Assembly (NCBI RefSeq): GCF_029784155.1
Contig: NW_026598411.1
Coordinates: 1-64,000 of the forward strand
Length of the DNA: 64,000 nucleotides
Source of the DNA: Uranotaenia lowii
Lineage: Eukaryota; Arthropoda; Insecta; Diptera; Culicidae
Direction: 5' to 3'
The stretch's first letter is position 1, and every line of letters starts with the position of its first letter. Under the pieces are notes generated by a model. The model was not told where the DNA came from. It made no database searches and saw only the letters and a list, made by a program, of their open reading frames with translations. A program made the translations under genes and the position numbers. Shown piece by piece: positions 23,201-36,200 of the stretch.

Positions 23201-25100
23201 GCTCAGAATCGCTAAAAAACGCTTCTAAAGGCCAGAAATCGCATTTTAAAGTTGTGATCCCAAATTAAGCTCAGAATGCCCGAAAAACGCTTCTAAAGGC
23301 CAGAAATCGCATTTTAAAGTTGTGATCCCAAATTAAGCTCAGAATGCCCGAAAAACGCTTCTGAAGCCCAGAAATCGCATTTTAAAGTTGTGATCCCAAA
23401 TTAAGCTCAGAATGCCCGAAAAACGCTTCTAAAGGCCAGAAATCGCATTTTATAGTTGTGATCCCAAATTAAGCTCAGAATGCCCGAAAAACGCTTCTAA
23501 AGGCCAGAAATCGCATTTTAAAGTTGTGATCCCAAATTAAGCTCAGAATGCCCGAAAAACGCTTCTAAAGGCCAGAAATCGCATTTTAAAGTTGTGATCC
23601 CAAATTAAGCTCAGAATCGCTAAAAAACGCTTCTAAAGGCCAGAAATCGCATTTTAAAGTTGTGATCCCTAATTAAGCTCAGAATCGCTAAAAAACGCTT
23701 CTAAAGGCCAGAAATCGCATTTTAAAGTTGTGATCCCAAATTAAGCTCAGAATCGCTAAAAAACGCTTCTAAAGGCCAGAAATCGCATTTTAAAGTTGTG
23801 ATCCCAAATTAAGCTCAGAATGCCCGAAAAACGCTTCTAAAGGCCAGAAATCGCATTTTAAAGTTGTGATCCCAAATTAAGCTCAGAATCGCTAAAAAAC
23901 GCTTCTAAAGGCCAGAAAACGCATTTTAAAGTTGTGATCCCAAATTAAGCTCAGAATCGCTAAAAAACGCTTCTAAAGGCCAGAAATCGCATTTTAAAGT
24001 TGTGATCCCAAATTAAGCTCAGAATCGCTAAAAAACGCTTCTAAAGGCCAGAAATCGCATTTTAAAGTTGTGATCCCAAATTAAGCTCAGAATGCCCGAA
24101 AAACGCTTCTAAAGGCCAGAAATCGCATTTTAAAGTTGTGATCCCAAATTAAGCTCAGAATGCCCGAAAAACGCTTCTGAAGCCCAGAAATCGCATTTTA
24201 AAGTTGTGATCCCAAATTAAGCTCAGAATGCCCGAAAAACGCTTCTAAAGGCCAGAAATCGCATTTTAAAGTTGTGATCCCAAATTAAGCTCAGAATCGC
24301 TAAAAAACGCTTCTAAAGGCCATAAATCGCATTTTAAAGTTGTGATCCCAAATTAAGCTCAGAATGCCCGAAAAACGCTTCTAAAGGCCAGAAATCGCAT
24401 TTTAAAGTTGTGATCCCAAATTAAGCTCAGAATCGCTAAAAAACGCTTCTAAAGGCCAGAAATCGCATTTTAAAGTTGTGATCCCAAATTAAGCTCAGAA
24501 TGCCCGAAAAACGCTTCTAAAGGCCAGAAATCGCATTTTAAAGTTGTGATCCCAAATTAAGCTCAGAATGCCCGAAAACGCTTCTAAAGGCCAGAAATCG
24601 CATTTTAAAGTTGTGATCCCAAATTAAGCTCAGAATGCCCGAAAAACGCTTCTGAAGCCCAGAAATCGCATTTTAAAGTTGTGATCCCAAATTAAGCTCA
24701 GAATGCCCGAAAAACGCTTCTAAAGGCCATAAATCGCATTTTAAAGTTGTGATCCCAAATTAAGCTCAGAATCGCTAAAAAACGCTTCTAAAGGCCAGAA
24801 ATCGCATTTTAAAGTTGTGATCCCAAATTAAGCTCAGAATCGCTAAAAAACGCTTCTAAAGGCCATAAATCGCATTTTAAAGTTGTGATCCCAAATTAAG
24901 CTCAGAATCGCTAAAAAACGCTTCTAAAGGCCATAAATCGCATTTTAAAGTTGTGATCCCAAATTAAGCTCAGAATGCCCGAAAAACGCTTCTAAAGGCC
25001 AGATATCGCATTTTAAAGTTGTGATCCCAAATTAAGCTCAGAATCGCTAAAAAACGCTTCTAAAGGCCAGAAATCGCATTTTAAAGTTGTGATCCCAAAT
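14209..25100 (+). repeat. Satellite domain 2, first copy
   Basis: Marked by CTGAAGCCC monomers (14591, 15407, 20029, 20437, 20709, 21253, 22273, 22953, 23361, 24178, 24651), often followed at once by CCATAAATCG monomers. Rare private marks include CCCAATTAAG (18841 and about 19248), AAGCTGAG (18918, 19325), AAGTTCAG (18985), AAGACCAG (21732), GTGAGCCC (22846) and GTGATCCCT (about 23662). Most recur in the same order about 17.1-17.5 kb downstream. Confidence 0.8.
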
Positions 25101-28100
25101 TAAGCTCAGAATGCCCGAAAAACGCTTCTAAAGGCCAGAAATCGCATTTTAAAGTTGTGATCCCAAATTAAGCTCAGAATGCCCGAAAAACGCTTCTAAA
25201 GGCCAGAAATCGCATTTTAAAGTTGTGATCCCAAATTAAGCTCAGAATGCCCGAAAAACGCTTCTAAAGGCCAGAAATCGCATTTTAAAGTTGTGATCCC
25301 AAATTAAGCTCAGAATCGCTAAAAAACGCTTCTAAAGGCCAGAAATCGCATTTTAAAGTTGTGATCCCAAATTAAGCTCAGAATCGCTAAAAAACGCTTC
25401 TAAAGGCCAGAAATCGCATTTTAAAGTTGTGATCCCAAATTAAGCTCAGAATGGCCGAAAAACGCTTCTAAAGGCCAGAAATCGCATTTTAAAGTTGTGA
25501 TCCCAAATTAAGCTCAGAATGCCCGAAAAACGCTTCTAAAGGCCAGAAATCGCATTTTAAAGTTGTGATCCCAAATTAAGCTCAGAATGCCCGAAAAACG
25601 CTTCTAAAGGCCAGAAATCGCATTTTAAAGTTGTGATCCCAAATTAAGCTCAAAATGCCCGAAAAACGCTTCTAAAGGCCAGAAATCGCATTTTAAAGTT
25701 GTGATCCCAAATTAAGCTCAGAATGCCCGAAAAACGCTTCTAAAGGCCAGAAATCGCATTTTAAAGTTGTGATCCCAAATTAAGCTCAGAATGCCCGAAA
25801 AACGCTTCTAAAGGCCAGATATCGCATTTTAAAGTTGTGATCCCAAATAAAGCTCAGAATCGCTAAAAAACGCTTCTAAAGGCCATAAATCGCATTTTAA
25901 AGTTTTGATCCCAAATTAAGCTCAGAATGCCCGAAAAACGCTTCTAAAGGCCAGAAATCGCATTTGAAAGTTGTGATCCCAAATTAAGCTCAGAATGCCC
26001 GAAAAACGCTTCTAAAGGCCAGAAATCGCATTTTAAAGTTGTGATCCCAAATTAAGCTCAGAATGCCCGAAAAACGCTTCTAAAGGCCAGAAATCGCATT
26101 TTAAAGTTGTGATCCCAAATTAAGCTCAGAATGCCCGAAAAACGCTTCTAAAGGCCAGAAATCGCATTTTAAAGTTGTGATCCCAAATTAAGCTCAGAAT
26201 CGCTAAAAAACGCTTCTAAAGGCCAGAAATCGCATTTTAAAGTTGTGATCCCAAATTAAGCTCAGAATGCCCGAAAAACGCTTCTAAAGGCCAGAAATCG
26301 CATTTTAAAGTTGTGATCCCAAATTAAGCTCAGAATGCCCGAAAAACGCTTCTAAAGGCCAGAAATCGCATTTGAAAGTTGTGATCCCAAATTAAGCTCA
26401 GAATGCCCGAAAAACGCTTCTAAAGGCCAGAAATCGCATTTTAAAGTTGTGATCCCAAATTAAACTCAGAATGCCCGAAAAACGCTTCTAAAGGCCAGAA
26501 ATCGCATTTTAAAGTTGTGATCCCAAATTAAGCTCAGAATGCCCGAAAAACGCTTCTAAAGGCCAGAAATCGCATTTTAAAGTTGTGATCCCAAATTAAG
26601 CTCAGAATCGCTAAAAAACGCTTCTAAAGGCCAGAAATCGCATTTTAAAGTTGTGATCCCAAATTAAGCTCAGAATCGCTAAAAAACGCTTCTAAAGGCC
26701 AGAAATCGCATTTTAAAGTTGTGATCCCAAATTAAGCTCAGAATGGCCGAAAAACGCTTCTAAAGGCCAGAAATCGCATTTTAAAGTTGTGATCCCAAAT
26801 TAAGCTCAGAATGCCCGAAAAACGCTTCTAAAGGCCAGAAATCGCATTTTAAAGTTGTGATCCCAAATTAAGCTCAGAATGCCCGAAAAACGCTTCTAAA
26901 GGCCAGAAATCGCATTTTAAAGTTGTGATCCCAAATTAAGCTCAAAATGCCCGAAAAACGCTTCTAAAGGCCAGAAATCGCATTTTAAAGTTGTGATCCC
27001 AAATTAAGCTCAGAATCGCTAAAAAACGCTTCTAAAGGCCAGAAATCGCATTTTAAAGTTGTGATCCCAAATTAAGCTCAGAATGGCCGAAAAACGCTTC
27101 TAAAGGCCAGAAATCGCATTTTAAAGTTGTGATCCCAAATTAAGCTCAGAATGCCCGAAAAACGCTTCTAAAGGCCAGAAATCGCATTTTAAAGTTGTGA
27201 TCCCAAATTAAGCTCAGAATGCCCGAAAAACGCTTCTAAAGGCCAGAAATCGCATTTTAAAGTTGTGATCCCAAATTAAGCTCAGAATGCCCGAAAAACG
27301 CTTCTAAAGGCCAGAAATCGCATTTTAAAGTTGTGATCCCAAATTAAGCTCAGAATGCCCGAAAAACGCTTCTAAAGGCCAGATATCGCATTTTAAAGTT
27401 GTGATCCCAAATTAAGCTCAGAATGCCCGAAAAACGCTTCTAAAGGCCAGAAATCGCATTTTAAAGTTGTGATCCCAAATTAAGCTCAGAATGCCCGAAA
27501 AACGCTTCTAAAGCCCAGAAATCGCATTTTAAAGTTGTGATCCCAAATTAAGCTCAGAATGCCCGAAAAACGCTTCTAAAGGCCAGAAATCGCATTTTAA
27601 AGTTGTGATCCCAAATTAAGCTCAGAATGCCCGAAAAACGCTTCTAAAGGCCAGATATCGCATTTTAAAGTTGTGATCCCAAATTAAGCTCAGAATGCCC
27701 GAAAAACGCTTCTAAAGGCCAGAAATCGCATTTTAAAGTTGTGATCCCAAATTAAGCTCAAAATGCCCGAAAAACGCTTCTAAAGGCCAGAAATCGCATT
27801 TTAAAGTTGTGATCCCAAATTAAGCTCAAAATGCCCGAAAAATGCTTCTAAAGGCCAGAAATCGCATTTTAAAGTTGTGATCCCAAATTCAGCTCAGAAT
27901 GCCCGAAAAACGCTTCTAAAGGCCAGAAATCGCATTTTAAATTTTTGATCCCAAATTAAGCTCAGAATCGCTAAAAAACGCTTCTAAAGGCCAGAAATCG
28001 CATTTTAAAGTTGTGATCCCAAATTAAGCTCAGAATGCCCGAAAAACGCTTCTAAAGGCCAGAAATCGCATTTTAAAGTTGTGATCCCAAATTAAGCTCA

Positions 28101-30230
28101 GAATGCCCGAAAAACGCTTCTAAAGGCCAGATATCGCATTTTAAAGTTGTGATCCCAAATTAAGCTCAGAATGCCCGAAAAACGCTTCTAAAGGCCAGAA
28201 ATCGCATTTTAAAGTTGTGATCCCAAATTAAGCTCAGAATGCCCGAAAAACGCTTCTAAAGCCCAGAAATCGCATTTTAAAGTTGTGATCCCAAATTAAG
28301 CTCAGAATGCCCGAAAAACGCTTCTAAAGGCCAGAAATCGCATTTTAAAGTTGTGATCCCAAATTAAGCTCAGAATGCCCGAAAAACGCTTCTAAAGGCC
28401 AGAAATCGCATTTTAAAGTTGTGATCCCAAATTAAGCTCAAAATGCCCGAAAAACGCTTCTAAAGGCCAGAAATCGCATTTTAAAGTTGTGATCCCAAAT
28501 TAAGCTCAGAATGCCCGAAAAACGCTTCTAAAGGCCAGAAATCGCATTTTAAAGTTGTGATCCCAAATTAAGCTCAGAATGCCCGAAAAACGCTTCTAAA
28601 GGCCAGAAATCGCATTTTAAAGTTGTGATCCCAAATTAAGCTCAAAGTGCCCGAAAAACGCTTCTAAAGGCCAGAAATCGCATTTTAAAGTTGTGATCCC
28701 AAATTAAGCTCAGAATGCCCGAAAAACGCTTCTAAAGGCCAGAAATCGCATTTTAAAGTTGTGATCCCAAATTAAGCTCAAAATGCCCGAAAAACGCTTC
28801 TAAAGGCCAGAAATCGCATTTTAAAGTTGTGATCCCAAATTAAGCTCAGAATGCCCGAAAAACGCTTCTAAAGGCCAGAAATCGCATTTTAAAGTTGTGA
28901 TCCCATATTAAGCTCAGAATGCCCGAAAAACGCTTCTAAAGCCCAGAAATCGCATTTTAAAGTTGTGATCCCAAATTAAGCTCAGAATGCCCGAAAAACG
29001 CTTCTAAAGGCCAGAAATCGCATTTTAAAGTTGTGATCCCAAATTAAGCTCAGAATGCCCGAAAAACGCTTCTAAAGGCCAGATATCGCATTTTAAAGTT
29101 GTGATCCCAAATTAAGCTCAGAATGCCCGAAAAACGCTTCTAAAGGCCAGAAATCGCATTTTAAAGTTGTGATCCCAAATTAAGCTCAAAATGCCCGAAA
29201 AACGCTTCTAAAGGCCAGAAATCGCATTTTAAAGTTGTGATCCCAAATTAAGCTCAAAATGCCCGAAAAATGCTTCTAAAGGCCAGAAATCGCATTTTAA
29301 AGTTGTGATCCCAAATTCAGCTCAGAATGCCCGAAAAACGCTTCTAAAGGCCAGAAATCGCATTTTAAAGTTTTGATCCCAAATTAAGCTCAGAATCGCT
29401 AAAAAACGCTTCTAAAGGCCAGAAATCGCATTTTAAAGTTGTGATCCCAAATTAAGCTCAGAATGCCCGAAAAACGCTTCTAAAGGCCAGAAATCGCATT
29501 TTAAAGTTGTGATCCCAAATTAAGCTCAGAATGCCCGAAAAACGCTTCTAAAGGCCAGATATCGCATTTTAAAGTTGTGATCCCAAATTAAGCTCAGAAT
29601 GCCCGAAAAACGCTTCTAAAGGCCAGAAATCGCATTTTAAAGTTGTGATCCCAAATTAAGCTCAGAATGCCCGAAAAACGCTTCTAAAGGCCAGAAATCG
29701 CATTTTAAAGTTGTGATCCCAAATTAAGCTCAGAATGCCCGAAAAACGCTTCTAAAGGCCAGAAATCGCATTTTAAAGTTGTGATCCCAAATTAAGCTCA
29801 GAATCGCTAAAAAACGCTTCTAAAGGCCAGAAATCGCCTTTTAAAGTTGTGATCCCAAATTAAGCTCAGAATCGCTAAAAAACGCTTCTAAAGGCCAGAA
29901 ATCGCATTTTAAAGTTGTGATCCCAAATTAAGCTCAGAATCGCTAAAAAACGCTTCTAAAGGCCAGAAATCGCATTTTAAAGTTGTGATCCCAAATTAAG
30001 CTCAGAATGGCCGAAAAACGCTTCTAAGGCCAGAAATCGCATTTTAAAGTTGTGATCCCAAATTAAGCTCAGAATGCCCGAAAAACGCTTCTAAGGCCAG
30101 AAATCGCATTTTAAAGTTGTGATCCCAAATTAAGCTCAGAATGCCCGAAAAACGCTTCTAAGGCCAGAAATCGCATTTTAAAGTTGTGATCCCAAATTAA
30201 GCTCAGAATCGCTAAAAAACGCTTCTAAAG
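25100..30230 (+). repeat. Satellite domain 3, first copy
   Basis: CTGAAGCCC disappears and CTCAAAATG, TGGCCG, AGATATCG, AAATGCTTC, AAATTCAGCTC and GTTTTGATCC take over. Three successive 67-bp monomers with CTTCTAAGGCC lie at about 30,010-30,180. A similar marker set returns in the second copy after 42.3 kb. Confidence 0.75.
27480..29686 (+). repeat. 1,428-bp offset duplication (21 monomers)
   Basis: The series AAGCCCAG, AGATATCG, CTCAAAATG, CTCAAAATG with AAATGCTTC, TTCAGCTC, TTTTGATCC, type B, AGATATCG appears twice. Markers at 27511, 27653, 27841 and 28129 recur at 28939, 29081, 29269 and 29557, each exactly 1,428 bp later (21 x 68). One difference was seen: AAATTTTTGATCC at about 27941 against AAAGTTTTGATCC at about 29369. 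Confidence 0.85.
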
Positions 30231-33200
30231 GCCAGAAATCGCATTTTAAAGTTGTGATCCCAAATTAAGCTCAGAATCGCTAAAAAACGCTTCTTAAGGC
30301 CAGAAATCGCATTTGAAAGTTGTGATCCCAAATTAAGCTCAGAATGCCCGAAAAACGCTTCTAAAGGCCAGAAATCGCATTTTAAAGTTGTGATCCCAAA
30401 TTAAGCTCAGAATGCCCGAAAAACGCTTCTAAAGGCCAGAAATCGCATTTTAAAGTTGTGATCCCAAATTAAGCTCAGAATGCCCGAAAAACGCTTCTAA
30501 AGGCCAGAAATCGCATTTTAAAGTTGTGATCCCAAATTAAGCTCAGAATCGCTAAAAAACGCTTCTAAAGGCCAGAAATCGCATTTTAAAGTTGTGATCC
30601 CAAATTAAGCTCAGAATCGCTAAAAAACGCTTCTAAAGGCCAGAAATCGCATTTTAAAGTTGTGATCCCAAATTAAGCTCAGAATGCCCGAAAAACGCTT
30701 CTGAAGCCCAGAAATCGCATTTTAAAGTTGTGATCCCAAATTAAGCTCAGAATGCCCGAAAAACGCTTCTAAAGGCCAGAAATCGCATTTTAAAGTTGTG
30801 ATCCCAAATTAAGCTCAGAATCGCTAAAAAACGCTTCTAAAGGCCAGAAATCGCATTTTAAAGTTGTGATCCCAAATTAAGCTCAGAATCGCTAAAAAAC
30901 GCTTCTAAAGGCCAGAAATCGCATTTTAAAGTTGTGATCCCAAATTAAGCTCAGAATACCCGAAAAACGCTTCTAAAGGCCAGAAATCGCATTTTAAAGT
31001 TGTGATCCCAAATTAAGCTCAGAATCGCTAAAAAACGCTTCTAAAGGCCAGAAATCGCATTTTAAAGTTGTGATCCCAAATTAAGCTCAGAATGCCCGAA
31101 AAACGCTTCTAAAGGCCAGAAATCGCATTTTAAAGTTGTGATCCCAAATTAAGCTCAGAATCGCTAAAAAACGCTTCTAAAGGCCAGAAATCGCATTTGA
31201 AAGTTGTGATCCCAAATTAAGCTCAGAATCGCTAAAAAACGCTTCTAAAGGCCAGAAATCGCATTTTAAAGTTGTGATCCCAAATTAAGCTCAGAATGCG
31301 CGAAAAACGCTTCTAAAGGCCAGAAATCGCATTTTAAAGTTGTGATCCCAAATTAAGCTCAGAATCGCTAAAAAACGCTTCTAAAGGCCAGAAATCGCAT
31401 TTTAAAGTTGTGATCCCAAATTAAGCTCAGAATGCCCGAAAAACGCTTCTAAAGGCCAGAAATCGCATTTTAAAGTTGTGATCCCAAATTAAGCTCAGAA
31501 TCGCTAAAAAACGCTTCTAAAGGCCAGAAATCGCATTTTAAAGTTGTGATCCCAAATTAAGCTCAGAATCGCTAAAAAACGCTTCTAAAGGCCAGAAATC
31601 GCATTTTAAAGTTGTGATCCCAAATTAAGCTCAGAATCGCTAAAAAACGCTTCTAAAGGCCAGAAATCGCATTTTAAAGTTGTGATCCCAAATTAAGCTC
31701 AGAATGCCCGAAAAACGCTTCTAAAGGCCAGAAATCGCATTTTAAAGTTGTGATCCCAAATTAAGCTCAGAATGCCCGAAAAACGCTTCTGAAGCCCAGA
31801 AATCGCATTTTAAAGTTGTGATCCCAAATTAAGCTCAGAATGCCCGAAAAACGCTTCTAAAGGCCATAAATCGCATTTTAAAGTTGTGATCCCAAATTAA
31901 GCTCAGAATCGCTAAAAAACGCTTCTAAAGGCCATAAATCGCATTTTAAAGTTGTGATCCCAAATTAAGCTCAGAATGCCCGAAAAACGCTTCTAAAGGC
32001 CAGAAATCGCATTTTAAAGTTGTGATCCCAAATTAAGCTCAGAATCGCTAAAAAACGCTTCTAAAGGCCAGAAATCGCATTTTAAAGTTGTGATCCCAAA
32101 TTAAGCTCAGAATGCCCGAAAAACGCTTCTAAAGGCCAGAAATCGCATTTTAAAGTTGTGATCCCAAATTAAGCTCAGAATGCCCGAAAAACGCTTCTAA
32201 AGGCCAGAAATCGCATTTTAAAGTTGTGATCCCAAATTAAGCTCAGAATGCCCGAAAAACGCTTCTGAAGCCCAGAAATCGCATTTTAAAGTTGTGATCC
32301 CAAATTAAGCTCAGAATGCCCGAAAAACGCTTCTAAAGGCCATAAATCGCATTTTAAAGTTGTGATCCCAAATTAAGCTCATAATCGCTAAAAAACGCTT
32401 CTAAAGGCCAGAAATCGCATTTTAAAGTTGTGATCCCAAATTAAGCTCAGAATCGCTAAAAAACGCTTCTAAAGGCCATAAATCGCATTTTAAAGTTGTG
32501 ATCCCAAATTAAGCTCAGAATCGCTAAAAAACGCTTCTAAAGGCCATAAATCGCATTTTAAAGTTGTGATCCCAAATTAAGCTCAGAATGCCCGAAAAAC
32601 GCTTCTAAAGGCCAGATATCGCATTTTAAAGTTGTGATCCCAAATTAAGCTCAGAATCGCTAAAAAACGCTTCTAAAGGCCAGAAATCGCATTTTAAAGT
32701 TGTGATCCCAAATTAAGCTCAGAATGCCCGAAAAACGCTTCTAAAGGCCAGAAATCGCCTTTTAAAGTTGTGATCCCAAATTAAGCTCAGAATGCCCGAA
32801 AAACGCTTCTAAAGGCCAGAAATCGCATTTGAAAGTTGTGATCCCAAATTAAGCTCAGAATGCCCGAAAAACGCTTCTAAAGGCCAGAAATCGCATTTTA
32901 AAGTTGTGATCCCAAATTAAGCTCAGAATGCCCGAAAAACGCTTCTAAAGGCCAGAAATCGCATTTTAAAGTTGTGATCCCAAATTAAGCTCAGAATGCC
33001 CGAAAAACGCTTCTAAAGGCCAGAAATCGCATTTTAAAGTTGTGATCCCAAATTAAGCTCAGAATCGCTAAAAAACGCTTCTAAAGGCCAGAAATCGCAT
33101 TTTAAAGTTGTGATCCCAAATTAAGCTCAGAATCGCTAAAAAACGCTTCTAAAGGCCAGAAATCGCATTTTAAAGTTGTGATCCCAAATTAAGCTCAGAA

Positions 33201-36200
33201 TGGCCGAAAAACGCTTCTAAAGGCCAGAAATCGTATTTTAAAGTTGTGATCCCAAATTAAGCTCAGAATCGCTAAAAAACGCTTCTAAAGGCCAGAAATC
33301 GCATTTTAAAGTTGTGATCCCAAATTAAGCTCAGAATGCCCGAAAAACGCTTCTAAAGGCCAGAAATCGCATTTTAAAGTTGTGATCCCAAATTAAGCTC
33401 AGAATCGCTAAAAAACGCTTCTAAAGGCCAGAAATCGCATTTTAAAGTTGTGATCCCAAATTAAGCTCAGAATCGCTAAAAAACGCTTCTAAAGGCCAGA
33501 AATCGCATTTTAAAGTTGTGATCCCAAATTAAGCTCAGAATGCCCGAAAAACGCTTCTAAAGGCCAGAAATCGCATTTTAAAGTTGTGATCCCAAATTAA
33601 GCTCAGAATGCCCGAAAAACGCTTCTAAAGGCCAGAAATCGCATTTTAAAGTTGTGATCCCAAATTAAGCACAGAATGCCCGAAAAACGCTTCTAAAGGC
33701 CAGAAATCGCATTTTAAAGTTGTGATCCCAAATTAAGCTCAGAATGCCCGAAAAACGCTTCTAAAGGCCAGAAATCGCATTTTAAAGTTGTGATCCCAAA
33801 TTAAGCTCAGAATGCCCGAAAAACGCTTCTGAAGCCCAGAAATCGCATTTTAAAGTTGTGATCCCAAATTAAGCTCAGAATGCCCGAAAAACGCTTCTAA
33901 AGGCCATAAATCGCATTTTAAAGTTGTGATCCCAAATTAAGCTCAGAATCGCTAAAAAACGCTTCTAAAGGCCAGAAATCGCATTTTAAAGTTGTGATCC
34001 CAAATTAAGCTCAGAATCGCTAAAAAACGCTTCTAAAGGCCATAAATCGCATTTTAAAGTTGTGATCCCAAATTAAGCTCAGAATCGCTAAAAAACGCTT
34101 CTAAAGGCCATAAATCGCATTTTAAAGTTGTGATCCCAAATTAAGCTCAGAATGCCCGAAAAACGCTTCTAAAGGCCAGATATCGCATTTTAAAGTTGTG
34201 ATCCCAAATTAAGCTCAGAATCGCTAAAAAACGCTTCTAAAGGCCAGAAATCGCATTTTAAAGTTGTGATCCCAAATTAAGCTCAGAATGCCCGAAAAAC
34301 GCTTCTAAAGGCCAGAAATCGCATTTTAAAGTTGTGATCCCAAATTAAGCTCAGAATGCCCGAAAAACGCTTCTAAAGGCCAGAAATCGCATTTGAAAGT
34401 TGTGATCCCAAATTAAGCTCAGAATGCCCGAAAAACGCTTCTAAAGGCCAGAAATCGCATTTTAAAGTTGTGATCCCAAATTAAGCTCAGAATGCCCGAA
34501 AAACGCTTCTAAAGGCCAGAAATCGCATTTTAAAGTTGTGATCCCAAATTAAGCTCAGAATGCCCGAAAAACGCTTCTAAAGGCCAGAAATCGCATTTTA
34601 AAGTTGTGATCCCAAATTAAGCTCAGAATCGCTAAAAAACGCTTCTAAAGGCCAGAAATCGCATTTTAAAGTTGTGATCCCAAATTAAGCTCAGAATGCC
34701 CGAAAAACGCTTCTAAAGGCCAGAAATCGCATTTTAAAGTTGTGATCCCAAATTAAGCTCAGAATCGCTAAAAAACGCTTCTAAAGGCCAGAAATCGCAT
34801 TTTAAAGTTGTGATCCCAAATTAAGCTCAGAATCGCTAAAAAACGCTTCTAAAGGCCAGAAATCGCATTTTAAAGTTGTGATCCCAAATTAAGCTCAGAA
34901 TGCCCGAAAAACGCTTCTAAAGGCCAGAAATCGCATTTTAAAGTTGTGATCCCAAATTAAGCTCAGAATGCCCGAAAAACGCTTCTAAAGGCCAGAAATC
35001 GCATTTTAAAGTTGTGATCCCAAATTAAGCTCAGAATCGCTAAAAAACGCTTCTAAAGGCCAGAAATCGCATTTTAAAGTTGTGATCCCAAATTAAGCTC
35101 AGAATGCCCGAAAAACGCTTCTAAAGGCCAGAAATCGCATTTTAAAGTTGTGATCCCAAATTAAGCTCAGAATCGCTAAAAAACGCTTCTAAAGGCCAGA
35201 AATCGCATTTTAAAGTTGTGATCCCAAATTAAGCTCAGAATGCCCGAAAAACGCTTCTAAAGGCCAGAAATCGCATTTTAAAGTTGTGATCCCAAATTAA
35301 GCTCAGAATGCCCGAAAAACGCTTCTAAAGGCCAGAAATCGCATTTTAAAGTTGTGATCCCAAATTAAGCTCAGAATGCCCGAAAAACGCTTCTAAAGGC
35401 CAGAAATCGCATTTTAAAGTTGTGATCCCAAATTAAGCTCAGAATCGCTAAAAAACGCTTCTAAAGGCCAGAAATCGCATTTTAAAGTTGTGATCCCAAA
35501 TTAAGCTCAGAATGCCCGAAAAACGCTTCTAAAGGCCAGAAATCGCATTTTAAAGTTGTGATCCCAAATTAAGCTCAGAATCGCTAAAAAACGCTTCTAA
35601 AGGCCAGAAATCGCATTTTAAAGTTGTGATCCCAAATTAAGCTCAGAATCGCTAAAAAACGCTTCTAAAGGCCAGAAATCGCATTTTAAAGTTGTGATCC
35701 CAAATTAAGCTCAGAATGCCCGAAAAACGCTTCTAAAGGCCAGAAATCGCATTTTAAAGTTGTGATCCCAAATTAAGCTCAGAATGCCCGAAAAACGCTT
35801 CTAAAGGCCAGAAATCGCATTTTAAAGTTGTGATCCCAAATTAAGCTCAGAATCGCTAAAAAACGCTTCTAAAGGCCAGAAATCGCATTTTAAAGTTGTG
35901 ATCCCAAATTAAGCTCAGAATGCCCGAAAAACGCTTCTAAAGGCCAGAAATCGCATTTTAAAGTTGTGATCCCAAATTAAGCTCAGAATCGCTAAAAAAC
36001 GCTTCTAAAGGCCAGAAATCGCATTTTAAAGTTGTGATCCCAAATTAAGCTCAGAATGCCCGAAAAACGCTTCTAAAGGCCAGAAATCGCATTTTAAAGT
36101 TGTGATCCCAATTAAGCTCAGAATGCCCGAAAAACGCTTCTAAAGGCCAGAAATCGCATTTTAAAGTTGTGATCCCAAATTAAGCTGAGAATGCCCGAAA

